Part shown: piece after piece, positions 1 to 10,100 of the stretch
Numbering within the stretch: the first letter of the stretch is position 1
Layout of the letters: every line of letters begins with the position of its first letter
DNA from: Pseudomonas sp. 7SR1
Lineage (GTDB): Bacteria > Pseudomonadota > Gammaproteobacteria > Pseudomonadales > Pseudomonadaceae
Reading direction: 5' to 3'
DNA length: 64,000 nt
Assembly: GCF_900156465.1 (NCBI RefSeq)
Contig: NZ_LT707064.1
Coordinates: 3,256,501-3,320,500, forward strand
Position numbers and translations under genes: made by a program
The notes under the pieces: generated by a model
Seen by the model: only the letters and a program-made list of their open reading frames with translations
Database searches by the model: none
Told to the model about the DNA's origin: nothing

Positions 1-1517
1 GGCAGGCGAGGTGCCAGGGCAGCCGGGACCTGGGTGGACAGCGCCAGCGGGATTTCCAGGGTGAACACCGACCCCTGGCCTTCCTCGCTCTGGGCCCGCA
101 ACGTTCCGCCCATGCGTTCGGCCAGGGTCCTTGCGATCGGCAGGCCCAGGCCGGTGCCGCCGTAGCGTCGGGAGATGGAGCTGTCCGCTTGCTGGAAGGC
201 GTCGAACATGCGCTCCAGGCTCTCGGCCGGGATGCCGATGCCGCTGTCGCGTACCGTGCAGGTGAACCACAGCAGTTCGTGGTCCAGGGCCTGCCACTGG
301 CACTGCACGGTGACGCGGCCCTGCTCGGTGAATTTCAGCGCATTGCCGATCAGGTTCACCAGGATCTGCCGGATCCGTGTCGGATCGCCTTGTACCTGCA
401 GGGCGTGCATGTCGTCCGGGATCTGCAGGTCCAGGCCGAGCCTGCGTTGCGCGGCGCTGTGCTGGAAGGATTGGGCGCAGCTGCCCACCAGTTCCGCCAG
501 GTTGAACGGGATGTGCTCCAGCTCCAGGGCCGAGCGTTCGATGCGCGAGAAGTCGAGGATGTCGTTGATCACCTTCAGCAGGTGCTCGGTGGATTCCGAA
601 GCCAGCGCCGTGTACTCGTGCTGCTCGTCGGTCATCCGGGTGGTTTCCAGCAACTGCAGCATGCCCAGCACACCGTTCATGGGGGTGCGCAGCTCGTGGC
701 TCATCATTGCCAGGAACTCGGATTTGGCACTGTTGGCCTTTTCCGCCTCTTCCCGGGTCTTGATCAACTGGGTCATGGCCTGGTGCTGCTCGCGGCTGGC
801 TTGTTCCAGGCCGTCGGCGAGGTTGTTGATGTGCCGCGACAAGGCCCCCAGCTCGGCATCGTCGACGATGGGCAGGGGCTTGCTGTAGTCACCCTGCTGG
901 ATGGCCTTGACCGCATCGCCGATGTCCCGGATCGGCCGGGACAGGTTGGCGGCCAGGCGGCGCGCCACCAGGAAGGTGAACAGCAAGGCGAACAGCGCCA
1001 GGATCGCGGCCTTGAACAGGATCTCCTGTTGCCGCTGGCTGAAGGCGTCGTTGGACATGCCGACGATCACCCGGCCCAGGTAGTCTTCGCCGGGCGTCTC
1101 GATGGTGGTGCTGTTGCCTTGCAGGAAGTCATTGTTCAGGGCAATGCGTTGCAGGCGCACCGGTGCTTGGAAAACCTCGATCTGTTGGGAGTGGCTGCGG
1201 GCCTGGGCGGGTTGTTCGACGTACACCAGGACGCGGTCCGCGCTGTCCTGGACTTCCAGGAAACGCACATGGGGCGTGGCCAGGGTGGCGGTGAGCAGGC
1301 TTTCCAGCACTTCGTTGTTACCGGAAATCACCCCGTACTCGGTGGCCGGCGCCAGTTGGTTGGCGATCAGTTGCCCGGTGTGATTGAGTTCCTGGCGCAG
1401 GTCCTGGATCCGCACGAAGGTAAAGAAACTGATCAACAGCACGGTCAGCAGCAACGCCGGGCCGAGGGCGATGAGCTGGGTGCGGGTATTGATATCCCAA
1501 CGGCGACGCAAGGTCAT
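1..1517 (-). CDS. Membrane sensor histidine kinase, 3' end outside window (likely hybrid kinase, PA1611-like)
   Basis: About 505 residues are visible; the C-terminus runs off the left edge. In order: a short cytoplasmic N-terminus, a transmembrane helix near residues 15-35, a periplasmic sensor region of roughly 130 residues, a second transmembrane helix, a HAMP-type linker, a HisKA domain with phospho-acceptor His274 in MMSHELRTPMNG, and a HATPase domain with the GIGIP and GGTGLGL boxes near the edge. The HisKA signature resembles hybrid kinases of the BarA/GacS/PA1611 type, but any receiver or Hpt domain lies outside the window. The ATG overlaps the upstream stop by 4 bp, so it should be co-translated with the periplasmic protein and TonB receptor before it. 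The gene order next to gpsA resembles P. aeruginosa PA1611-PA1614, where PA1611 is a RetS-interacting kinase (recalled, not checked). Confidence 0.85.
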   Translation of the reverse strand, partial: MTLRRRWDINTRTQLIALGPALLLTVLLISFFTFVRIQDLRQELNHTGQLIANQLAPATEYGVISGNNEVLESLLTATLATPHVRFLEVQDSADRVLVYVEQPAQARSHSQQIEVFQAPVRLQRIALNNDFLQGNSTTIETPGEDYLGRVIVGMSNDAFSQRQQEILFKAAILALFALLFTFLVARRLAANLSRPIRDIGDAVKAIQQGDYSKPLPIVDDAELGALSRHINNLADGLEQASREQHQAMTQLIKTREEAEKANSAKSEFLAMMSHELRTPMNGVLGMLQLLETTRMTDEQHEYTALASESTEHLLKVINDILDFSRIERSALELEHIPFNLAELVGSCAQSFQHSAAQRRLGLDLQIPDDMHALQVQGDPTRIRQILVNLIGNALKFTEQGRVTVQCQWQALDHELLWFTCTVRDSGIGIPAESLERMFDAFQQADSSISRRYGGTGLGLPIARTLAERMGGTLRAQSEEGQGSVFTLEIPLALSTQVPAALAPRL

Positions 1518-2446
1518 GGGCGTGATTCTCCTTCGGCCAACTGCGCGGCGACGGATTCGGTGTCGATCGGTTCGATCCCCAGGGAGCGTGCGACCTGTTG
1601 ATTGCTCAAGACCTTGAAGCGGGCCGGATACAAGGTGCGCGGCCAGCTGGAAGCGGGGCGGTCGAGCAGCTCGTCGAGGATCGCCAGCCAGTCTTCCTGG
1701 TCACTGTAGGTACTGGCCAGGCTGCCGGCCTTGACGAAAGCCGCGCTGGGCCCGATCAACGCACGTTGCCGGGCATAGCTGCTGAGCAGCAGGTTTTTCA
1801 CGGTCTTGGGGTTGTACAGGTCGGGGTCATCGAGGCCCAGTAGCACATCGCTGCGACCCAGCAGATTCTGCAGGGGGCGACTGTCGCTGGTGTCGTCCCA
1901 GCGTTCGGTCACGATCTCGAGACCCAGCGGCGCGGCGGCCTGGCGGATTTCCCTAAGCAAGAACTCGCTGTGCCCATCGAACAGCACACCGATGCGTCGC
2001 ACCTGCGGAAGGATCATGCGGATCAAGCGCAATTGCCGCGCCACTGGCGGATCGCTCCACAGCAGGCTCAGATGAGCGGGTGTCGTCTCGCCCAGGCGTT
2101 CCATGGCTTGCTGGCGGCTGATGCGCAACACCAGCGTGGCCGGGCCCTGGGAGGCTTGCAGGCGCCAGTCGAGGCTGGGCAGGTCGAGCAGGACCAACCG
2201 GGTCGTGGCCGGCAGCTTGTCCGGTGCCGGCAGGCTCGCCACGGGGATGAATCGCACGCTGTCTTCGGGGCGCAGGGCCTTCAGGGCCTGGGTGAAGGAC
2301 TGCACGCCGGGGCTGTCCTGGGCGCCGGTCAGGAGAATATCGGCGGCCCTGGCCTCGATCACGGACAACCAACCGGCGACCACCAGGCACAGCGCCAGTG
2401 GCAGGCGCCAGGCAAAGGGCCTTTTGCGCGATCGGTCCCGGACCAT
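1514..2446 (-). CDS. Periplasmic ABC-type substrate-binding-like protein
   Basis: 310 residues. An N-terminal signal peptide (hydrophobic stretch near residues 14-33, cleavage probably after ARA/A) indicates periplasmic location. The body reads like the periplasmic-binding fold of the ABC_sub_bind type, with alternating short strands such as VLLDLPSL, RRIGVLFDG and DVLLGLDD. There is no adjacent permease or ATPase, so a transport role is unlikely. It sits between a TonB receptor and a membrane sensor kinase, with its ATG immediately after the receptor stop and its stop overlapping the kinase start. The context suggests it presents a ligand to the kinase; that is inference. The ligand is unknown. 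Confidence 0.75.
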   Translation of the reverse strand: MVRDRSRKRPFAWRLPLALCLVVAGWLSVIEARAADILLTGAQDSPGVQSFTQALKALRPEDSVRFIPVASLPAPDKLPATTRLVLLDLPSLDWRLQASQGPATLVLRISRQQAMERLGETTPAHLSLLWSDPPVARQLRLIRMILPQVRRIGVLFDGHSEFLLREIRQAAAPLGLEIVTERWDDTSDSRPLQNLLGRSDVLLGLDDPDLYNPKTVKNLLLSSYARQRALIGPSAAFVKAGSLASTYSDQEDWLAILDELLDRPASSWPRTLYPARFKVLSNQQVARSLGIEPIDTESVAAQLAEGESRP

Positions 2447-4648
2447 CTAGAAGGACAGCTCCGCGCTGAAGTACAGGACATGACGGGAGTCGTAGCGGTT
2501 GTCGACGAAGGTGGTGGGCTGGTTGTCGAGACGTTCCTGCAGGACGCCCGCCAGTTCGAGGTTGGCCTTGCCCAGCGGGATGCGCCGGGCCAGGCGGGTA
2601 TCGACCCGTTCGAAGCGGTAGCCATTGAGGGCGTCGGCGGCATAGTAGAACACCGAGCTGTTCCAGCCCTGGCCCCAGTCCCGCAGCCACCCGGCCGAAC
2701 CGCTGTTGCGAGCGGTCAGCGCTTCGTCCAGGGCGTTGCTGGCCAGGGCGTCGACGTAGGCATAGGTCACCCGCAGGCGGTCGGCGCTGGTCATGCGCCA
2801 GTCCAGCTGGGTCTCGGCGCCGGAGAACTGCGATTCGTTGGAGTTGCTGGCGATGTACTGGTTGTTGCGCAGCGGTTCGCTGATCATGCCGGTGATTTCG
2901 TCATGGAACACCCGCACATCCACCGACAGGCCCAGGTCCATGAAATAACCGTTGTAGCCCAGTTCCCGGGAACGCATGTGTTCCTGGTCGAGGTTCCCCG
3001 GGCCACGGGTCTGGACAAAGTAGCGGGCGCTGCTGCGGCCGAAGGCGTTGGGTTGCAGGTTGGTGACCTGGTAGCTCCAGTTGACGTTGTTCTCGAACAT
3101 GTCCGGTGAGCGCACTGCTTCGGAGTACACGGCCCGCAATCCATGGCGCGGCGTGATCAGGTAGTTCAGTGCCACCCGTGGCGTCAGCGAACTGCCGATC
3201 AGGCGGGTGTCCTCGAACATGGCGCCGCCCTGCAATAGCCAATGTTCGGTGGCTCGCCATTCGAACTGGCCGAACAGTCGCCAGGTGGTGTCGTCCAGGG
3301 TGCCGTTGAAGTACGTCTCGGAGTCGGCGCGGTCATAGCGATAGTTCGCCCCGGTCACCAGTCGCAGGCTGTCGGACAGGCTCAGGGTGTCCTGGATTTC
3401 CAGGTCATAACGCGATTCCCGGGCACTCTGGTCGATGTCGCCGCAGACGGTCCGCGAAGCGCCGTTGCGCCACTGGTCCAGCACCTGGTTGGCCAGCGCC
3501 TGCTCCTGGGCCGTTCCGGGGGGCGCGCCGGTGTTGGTGAAGGTGGGCATGTTGCGCGCCAGCTTCTCGGCGTAATTGGGGTTGAGCAGCCAAAGATCGG
3601 TCAACTGTGGGCTGAAGGACACCTCGGCATCGCAGGCCCGCCAGGTCTGCTGGCGGTCCCAATGCTGGACCGAGCCTTGTACGTAGAGGCTGTGGTCGGG
3701 GTCCAGGTCCAGGTTCCAGCGCAACGAACCGGCATAGTCCTTGGCAATGACGTCGGAGTTATCCCCTGCCGCGGTGATCCCGGCGAAGACTGGCTTGTAG
3801 GTGTAGGGCCGCTGGTTGGTGCCATCCTTGGCGTTCAACTGCCAGTCGATGCTCTGTCGTTCGTCCAGGGTCTGGCTGACCGACAGGTTGAAGCGGTTCA
3901 AGCGTCGGCCGTCGCGGTAGTCGGCGCCGTTGCGGTTGCTGTCGAAGCCGTCGTCTTCCTGGCCGGACAGGGAAAGCCGCATGTCGCCGCTGTCCCAGGC
4001 AGTGCCCTGGCTGGCGTACCAGTCGCTGATGCCGCGTTGGCCGCGGGTCATTTTCAGGCGGGTGCCGTGGCTGTCGGCCGGGGCGCGGGTAATGATGTTG
4101 ACCACCGCCATCAGGGCGTTGGCGCCGTAGCTGACGGTGTTGGGGCCGCGGAAGACTTCGATCCGTTCGATGTCCTCCATGGCGACCGGAATGTCGCTCC
4201 AGTCCACCGTGGCCAGGCCGGCGCGGTACACCGAGCGGCCGTCGATCAGCACCTGCATGCGGCGTGCTTCGCTGGCGTTGGTGCCGTGGTAGTTCACGGT
4301 GGGTTGGTTGCCGGTGAGGTTGCCGACCATCATGCCGGGCACCAGGCGCAGCAATTCGCTGATGTCCCGGGCGCCACTGGCCTTGATCAGCTCGCTGTCC
4401 AGCACGGTCATGCTGCCGGGCACCGCTGCGGGCGACTGCTTCAATCGCGTGGCGGTCAGGACCTGCGGCAGGGGCTGGCTGTCCACGAACAAGTCGTCAG
4501 CCCACACTGGCGAACTGATGAACAGTGCCAATAGCAGCGACGAACCTGAGCGGGAAGAGCCTACGGACACGGCATAGCCTTTAGGTAGCAGAAGGATGGC
4601 AGGCATGTTAACTGAGCTGAGAGACTTTTCCAGTTGAGTTGACGGCAT
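2447..4648 (-). CDS. TonB-dependent outer-membrane receptor
   Basis: 733 residues. A signal peptide ends near SSPVWA. A plug domain follows ([17 protein letters not shown], then a region with [19 protein letters not shown] typical of TonB receptors), and then a long beta-barrel ending in an aromatic C-terminal residue (AELSF) as expected for BAM-assembled proteins. It would take up a ligand across the outer membrane using TonB-ExbB-ExbD energy. No TonB-box can be assigned with confidence. The substrate is not evident, and there is no siderophore gene or FecIR pair nearby. It is the first gene of a three-gene unit with the binding protein and sensor kinase. The start is uncertain: the ATG at 4648 has AGGA very close to it, and an in-frame ATG at 4606 is possible. 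Confidence 0.9.
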   Translation of the reverse strand: MPSTQLEKSLSSVNMPAILLLPKGYAVSVGSSRSGSSLLLALFISSPVWADDLFVDSQPLPQVLTATRLKQSPAAVPGSMTVLDSELIKASGARDISELLRLVPGMMVGNLTGNQPTVNYHGTNASEARRMQVLIDGRSVYRAGLATVDWSDIPVAMEDIERIEVFRGPNTVSYGANALMAVVNIITRAPADSHGTRLKMTRGQRGISDWYASQGTAWDSGDMRLSLSGQEDDGFDSNRNGADYRDGRRLNRFNLSVSQTLDERQSIDWQLNAKDGTNQRPYTYKPVFAGITAAGDNSDVIAKDYAGSLRWNLDLDPDHSLYVQGSVQHWDRQQTWRACDAEVSFSPQLTDLWLLNPNYAEKLARNMPTFTNTGAPPGTAQEQALANQVLDQWRNGASRTVCGDIDQSARESRYDLEIQDTLSLSDSLRLVTGANYRYDRADSETYFNGTLDDTTWRLFGQFEWRATEHWLLQGGAMFEDTRLIGSSLTPRVALNYLITPRHGLRAVYSEAVRSPDMFENNVNWSYQVTNLQPNAFGRSSARYFVQTRGPGNLDQEHMRSRELGYNGYFMDLGLSVDVRVFHDEITGMISEPLRNNQYIASNSNESQFSGAETQLDWRMTSADRLRVTYAYVDALASNALDEALTARNSGSAGWLRDWGQGWNSSVFYYAADALNGYRFERVDTRLARRIPLGKANLELAGVLQERLDNQPTTFVDNRYDSRHVLYFSAELSF

Positions 4649-4725
4649 TTTCCTGGCAATTGATGGTCAGCTTCCTACGGTTGCGGGTAATTGATGCTGA
4701 CACTAGTCGCGATCCGGCCGCTCCG

Positions 4726-4731
4726 TATAAT
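4726..4731 (+). promoter_or_regulatory. Candidate -10 element for gpsA
   Basis: A perfect TATAAT lies 39 bp upstream of the gpsA ATG, in the 122-bp gap between the divergent TonB receptor and gpsA. No convincing -35 sits at 16-18 bp, so only the -10 is annotated. Confidence 0.4.
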
Positions 4732-4770
4732 GCCCGGCATCGCCACTTGGTATGGATGAACGGATTGCAT

Positions 4771-5796
4771 ATGACTGAACAGCGCCCGATTGCGGTCCTG
4801 GGGGGCGGAAGTTTCGGTACCGCCGTGGCTAACCTGCTGGCCGAGAATGGCCATTCGGTGCGTCAATGGATGCGTGACCCGGAGCAGGCGGAGGCCATTC
4901 GGGTCAACCGCGAGAATCCGCGCTACCTCAAGGGCATCAAGATCCGCCCGGAAGTGGAACCGGTGACCGACCTGCAGGCGACCCTCGAGGGCTGCGACCT
5001 GTTTTTCGTCGCCTTGCCCTCCAGCGCCTTGCGCTCGGTGCTGGCGCCTCACGCCGAACGCTTGAGCGGCAAGCTGCTGGTGAGCCTGACCAAGGGCATC
5101 GAGGCCCAGACCTTCAAGCTCATGAGCGAGATTCTCGAGGAGATCGCGCCCAAAGCGCGGATCGGTGTGATTTCCGGGCCGAACCTGGCGCGGGAAATCG
5201 CCGAGCACGCCCTCACCGCCACGGTGGTGGCCAGTGAAGACGAGGCGTTGTGCCAGCGGGTCCAGGCTGCACTTCACGGCCGGACTTTCCGGGTCTACGC
5301 CAGTGCCGACCGTTTCGGCGTGGAACTGGGCGGGGCGCTGAAGAATGTCTACGCGATCATCGCCGGCATGGCCGTGGCGCTGGGCATGGGCGAGAACACC
5401 AAGAGCATGCTGATCACCCGTGCGCTGGCGGAAATGACGCGCTTTGCCGTCAGCCAGGGCGCCAATCCGATGACCTTCCTCGGACTGGCTGGAGTGGGCG
5501 ACCTGATCGTCACCTGTTCCTCGCCCAAGAGCCGAAACTACCAGGTCGGTTTCGCCCTCGGCCAGGGCCTGAGCCTGGACGAGGCCGTATCGCGCCTGGG
5601 AGAAGTGGCCGAAGGGGTGAACACCCTGAAGGTCCTCAAGGCCAAGTCCCAGGAGACCGGGGTCTACATGCCGCTGGTCGCCGGGCTGCACGCGATCCTG
5701 TTCGAAGGGCGCACCCTTGAACAGGTCATCGAACTGTTGATGCGTGGCGAACCCAAGACCGATGTCGATTTCATTTCCACCAGTGGCTTCAACTGA
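4771..5796 (+). CDS. gpsA: Glycerol-3-phosphate dehydrogenase [NAD(P)+]
   Basis: Reduces dihydroxyacetone phosphate to sn-glycerol 3-phosphate for phospholipid synthesis; cytosolic. 341 residues, the usual length for the family. An N-terminal Rossmann motif GGGSFGTA lies near residues 11-18. The substrate-domain signatures include [26 protein letters not shown] and the GALKNVYAI segment that carries the catalytic lysine region. The ATG at 4771 was chosen because the protein there begins directly before the Rossmann fold; longer in-frame extensions upstream run through the promoter. A DUF4389 gene and sixA follow closely. Confidence 0.97.
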   Translation: MTEQRPIAVLGGGSFGTAVANLLAENGHSVRQWMRDPEQAEAIRVNRENPRYLKGIKIRPEVEPVTDLQATLEGCDLFFVALPSSALRSVLAPHAERLSGKLLVSLTKGIEAQTFKLMSEILEEIAPKARIGVISGPNLAREIAEHALTATVVASEDEALCQRVQAALHGRTFRVYASADRFGVELGGALKNVYAIIAGMAVALGMGENTKSMLITRALAEMTRFAVSQGANPMTFLGLAGVGDLIVTCSSPKSRNYQVGFALGQGLSLDEAVSRLGEVAEGVNTLKVLKAKSQETGVYMPLVAGLHAILFEGRTLEQVIELLMRGEPKTDVDFISTSGFN

Positions 5797-5827
5797 GCCT
5801 CTGGCGATAGAGAAACAGGAGCGAACC

Positions 5828-6175
5828 ATGAACGATCCGAAAGGGCAGCCCCAATACGAGTCCATTCTGTTGCGTGTGTTGTGGATGGTGATCTACCTGC
5901 TGGTCTGGCAGGTGGCGCAATTCATTCTCGGCGCGGTGGTGCTGGTGCAACTGATCTATCGGCTGATCTATGGCGCCCCCAGTGCCAGCTTGATGAATTT
6001 CGGCGATAGCCTGAGCCAGTTCCTGGCCCAGATCGGCCGTTTCGGCACCTTCCACAGCGACCAGAAGCCCTGGCCGTTCGCGGACTGGCCAACGCCGCGT
6101 GCGCCGGAAGGCGAGGCGCCGCATGCCGTGGCACCCGCCCCACATCCTGTCCGTGATGAGGAGCCCAAACTATGA
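5828..6175 (+). CDS. DUF4389 family membrane protein
   Basis: 115 residues. One long hydrophobic block near residues 14-44 (VLWMVIYLLVWQVAQFILGA and onward) is followed by an amphipathic segment with FGDSLSQFLAQI and FHSDQKPWPFADWP, the pattern of DUF4389 proteins. The C-terminus is Pro/Ala-rich. No function is established for the family. It lies 31 bp after gpsA, has a GGAGCGA Shine-Dalgarno, and overlaps the sixA start by 4 bp, so the three are probably one operon. Confidence 0.8.
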   Translation: MNDPKGQPQYESILLRVLWMVIYLLVWQVAQFILGAVVLVQLIYRLIYGAPSASLMNFGDSLSQFLAQIGRFGTFHSDQKPWPFADWPTPRAPEGEAPHAVAPAPHPVRDEEPKL

Positions 6176-6624
6176 AAGTATGGGTATTGCGCCATGGCGA
6201 GGCCGAGCCTCACGGTGCTCGTCCCGATCCCGAGCGGGCCCTGACCGCTCACGGTCGCGAAGAAGTATTGCGCAGCGCCGCCGAGCTGATGGGGCGGCCG
6301 CTGACCGCCATCTATGCCAGCCCCTACGTGCGTGCCCAGCAAACCGCGCAGCTGGTGCGCGAAGCGCTGGGGTTCGAGCCGGAGCTGATCACCGTCGACT
6401 GGCTCAAGCCGGAAACCCGGCCGCAGAAAGTCCTGGAGCACCTGGACGACCGGGACCATGTCCTGCTGGTCAGCCATAACCCGCTGGTGGGCAGCCTGCT
6501 CGGTCTTGCACAGCACGGCCATCTGCAGCAACCCGAACAGGTGCAAACCGCCGGCCTGGCGGAGCTCGAAGGTGACCTGCCCCTGGCCGGGGCGATGAAG
6601 CTCAACGGCATCAAGCACCCATAA
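6172..6624 (+). CDS. sixA: Phosphohistidine phosphatase SixA
   Basis: 150 residues, a histidine phosphatase of the phosphoglycerate-mutase superfamily. The catalytic RHG motif is at residues 7-9 (His8 nucleophile). A second conserved histidine lies in LLVSHNPLVG, with YASPYVRAQQTA between. In E. coli, SixA dephosphorylates phosphohistidine proteins; its substrate here is unknown. The start overlaps the DUF4389 stop (ATGA). A short GC-rich inverted repeat, AAGCCGC/GCGGCTT, follows at 6623-6643 but lacks a T-run. Confidence 0.92.
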   Translation: MKVWVLRHGEAEPHGARPDPERALTAHGREEVLRSAAELMGRPLTAIYASPYVRAQQTAQLVREALGFEPELITVDWLKPETRPQKVLEHLDDRDHVLLVSHNPLVGSLLGLAQHGHLQQPEQVQTAGLAELEGDLPLAGAMKLNGIKHP

Positions 6625-6686
6625 GCCGCAAACGGCGCGGCTTGGGCAGGATTGAATGCAACGACAAGCAGAAGGAAAGGGCAACG

Positions 6687-7130
6687 ATGAGTCTGTGGCG
6701 CAATACACCCAATATCGAGCAACTGAACGCCGCTGGTAAAAATACCATCAGCGAAATGCTGGACATCCGTTTCGAGTCGTTCGACGACGAGTCCCTGACC
6801 GCCAGCATGGTCGTCGATCACCGCACTCACCAGCCGTTCGGCCTGCTGCATGGGGGCGCTTCGGTGGTGCTGGCCGAAACGGTCGGCTCCATGGCGGCCT
6901 ACCTGTGCGTGGACACGAGCAAATTCTATTGCGTGGGCCTGGAGATCAACGCCAACCATTTGCGTGGCGTGCGCAGCGGGCGTGTGACGGCCACGGCCCG
7001 GATGATTCACCTGGGTCGTACCACCCAGGTCTGGGATATTCGCCTGACCGACGATAACGGCAAGCTCAACTGCGTGTCGCGCCTGACCATGGCGGTCGTT
7101 CCGTTGGGAGAGCAACCGCCATCGCGCTGA
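6687..7130 (+). CDS. Hotdog-fold acyl-CoA thioesterase (PaaI/EntH type)
   Basis: 147 residues. The signature HQPFGLLHGGASVVLAE matches the 4-hydroxybenzoyl-CoA/PaaI thioesterase subfamily, with the catalytic acidic residue in the helix after the HGG loop. A GRVTATA(R)MIHLGRTTQVWDI strand pattern follows. It probably hydrolyses aryl- or acyl-CoA thioesters in the cytosol; the substrate cannot be told. The ATG at 6687 (GGAAAGG upstream) is preferred over an in-frame start at 6642. It corresponds to the PA1618-type protein near gpsA in P. aeruginosa as I recall. Confidence 0.88.
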   Translation: MSLWRNTPNIEQLNAAGKNTISEMLDIRFESFDDESLTASMVVDHRTHQPFGLLHGGASVVLAETVGSMAAYLCVDTSKFYCVGLEINANHLRGVRSGRVTATARMIHLGRTTQVWDIRLTDDNGKLNCVSRLTMAVVPLGEQPPSR

Positions 7131-7149
7131 TGGCGGCAGGCCGTTTCGT

Positions 7150-10100
7150 TCACATATGTCCGATGTTCAATTGGCTCCGTGAGTATTTGCGCCGGCCTTC
7201 GGGCAATTCGCTGACCATATAGAAATAGGGGGCGACCTGCGATGGGGGAACGGTGCCGATGCTCACTGGCACGTTTTCGCGGGTGATCGCGGTACCCACG
7301 GTGCCCTTTTCCACATCCCAGGTGGTCTGCCCCAGCTCCGCGCTCAACCCCGGAGTGGCGGTGGTCACGAACGTCGAGCGCAGGTCACCGATGGCGCTGC
7401 TGATCGCTCGGCTTACCAGGGCCCGGGTATTGGCGTCCAGGTCACCGTATCCGGGAATCTGCACGACCGCCAGATTGGCGGCCTGGCCCAGGGAGGCGAA
7501 GAAGTGCCGGCTGCTGGCACCCACCACAGCCTTGGCCTTGTCGAATGCAGGGCCTGTTCCTTTCGAGGGCTTGGTGGGGGTGCCCCTCAGTCCCCTGACC
7601 CCCGAGGCAGCGGCGGCGCCGAGACCTGTCGCCGCGGCACCGGCGACGATCGATTGCAGGGCACTCCCCGCCGGCCCGGAGCCGAACAGGGCCGCTCCAC
7701 CATAGCCTGCCGCCGCGCCGGCAAGGCCCACGGCGCCCATGCTGGCCGAGCCTGTGATCAGGTCCGTGCGCCCGACGCTGGGATTGCTCGGGCCGACATC
7801 CGCCAAGTATTGGGCGCTCATTTCGCGATATACCGTTGCGAAAACCCCGGCGATCTGCGCAACAGCCGCGGAATTGCCCCGGGGGTCGAGGGAACCCAGC
7901 AGGGACGGCGCAGCGCCCACCGCGGCTCCCAGGGCGGCGCCACCGATTTTGGCGATCAGGGGAGCCCAACTGGAAGGATCGTCGACCGAGAGCCTGGACT
8001 GGGCCCAATTGGCGCTTGCGTACCCGCTGATGCCGCCGGAAATGGCGCCTGCGGTGGCACCGGCAATGGTCACTCCCAGGCTCGCAGGTGCCATGAGCGC
8101 CGCGAGCGGGTATTGCATGAACGAGGCGAGCAGGGCGCTGGTGAATTCCCGGGCGCCCGTGGCGCCGACGGCCGAGAGTGTGTCGACGCCCACCAGGCCC
8201 TGGAAATCGACGAACCGGACCGGATTGCCATGGACCATGGCGAACAGGTTCAAGCCATCGCCGATCCCGGTCGGATCGGCACTCAGCCAGCGTCCGAGCC
8301 AGGGGGCGTAGTAGCGCTTGCCGAAATAATACAGGCCGGTGGCATCGCGCTCCTGGTTCGAATAACGCCGTGTCCTGTAGCTCGCCTGCGTCTTGTCCGG
8401 GCCGGCCCACCATGACGTACCGCCATAGGGGTAGTACATTTCCTCGCTGATCATATCGGCATGGGCGTCAAGCTCCAGCGTGCTGGAGCCCAGGTGGTTG
8501 GTCAGGGAGTAGCGGTACTGGTCGGCCCGGACACTGCCCGATTGCCAATGCAGCACCTGCACCGAGCAGCGCCCGGCCTGTATCGAGATGACCTGCAGGA
8601 CTTCTTCGGCCCAGGTGCGGATTTCCAGGTCGGGCAGATACCTCACCTCTCGCGTTCGACTGTTGCGCGCGTCATGGGTCACGCGAACCTTGCGTTTGCG
8701 CTGGCCTGATTCGTCATAGACATAGATTTCGCTGTCGTTCGCCGCATCTTCGCGCACGACCTGATGAACCTGTCGCAGCAGGTTGCCCTGGCCCCAGGTC
8801 AGGTCCTGACCGGCCAATAATTGTTTCCTGTTGCCATTGGCATCGAACCCGGCAGCGATCTCCTCCTCGCCGGGCAAGCTGCCGTCGGGCTTTTGCGGCA
8901 GTCCCCGGTTGCTGTACCTGGAAATCGCCATCTGGTGTGTCCAGCTGCGGCTGGCGGCGCTGTGGATCAGTGTCGTGAGGTTGCCGCTGTGATCGTAATG
9001 GTAGGCCTGGCGGTAGTTTTCCAGTTGCCCGGGGTCGGGAGGGGAAACGAAAACCGGTTCCTGGGGGCCGTGCTGGCTGTCGAGCCGTTGCCAGCCGCTT
9101 GCCTCGATCAGTTGATAAAGGCTGTCGTAGCTAAAGGTGCGAGTCGGTTCGATTCTCTGGTTGCGGAAATAACGGGTCTGTGCGGTCCCATCCTGAAGGC
9201 TGAGAATATTGCCGGCCCGGTCATAGCCATAAATCAGGTGCTGCAGCGGTGGATGACCGGGAACGCCGGCCTTGATGCACAGCAACCGGCCATCCTGTGG
9301 GTCGTACCGGGTCTCGCTTACCACGCCGTTGCCGGCGGTCTGGCGCTCGACGTTGCCCGAGGCGTTGTAGTCCATGTCCTTGATCAGCGCCGTGGCCTGT
9401 GGCTGCCCGGCGAGCTGCAGGCGGACCTGGTGCAGTTGTCCGGCGACATCCAGCTCCATGAACTGGACGTTGCCCTGCGCATCCTGCTGGCGGACCGGCT
9501 CCCCCAGCGCGTCATGGACGGTGTGAGTGACGGCGCCATTCCCTGCTTCGTTCAACCGGTCCCTTTCTGCTTCATCGGCGGGCCAGTCAGGCTCTTGCAG
9601 GTCCTTGAGAAAATGCCGGGTCTGGGAGCTGACGCCGCCTGTCAGGGCAAACTCAGTGAAAAGCTGTGTGCCAGCGTTGTCGTCGTGGCGGATCAAGCGG
9701 CCGCATCGGTTATGCGAAGCCGATGCCGGGGTGCTGTCGCCGTAGGCATAGAAGGCACGGTTCCTGGCCGGAGCACCTGGCGCCTGCTCGACGATCCTGA
9801 CGGTGCGCAACCGTGAGTCGTAGTCGTTTCGCACTTGCCCGTACAAGCTGTCCCAGCCGATGAGGTGTTGGCCGGCCACGCCGAACAAGGCCAGGCGGCT
9901 TCCCGCGTCGACGCTATCGCTGTAGAGGGGAAGTCCTGAGAGGCTGAAAAGCGTTTTCAGATTGGGACGGGCATCCGGCTCGGTCTCGAGCAGCTTGAAC
10001 AGACGCGGATCGCGACTGGTCACGGGGCGGTCCGCGACATCGTAGGACTGGCGATGAACCCGCGGCTCAGCGGCCTGGCCGGGGGTATTGCGATAGTAGG

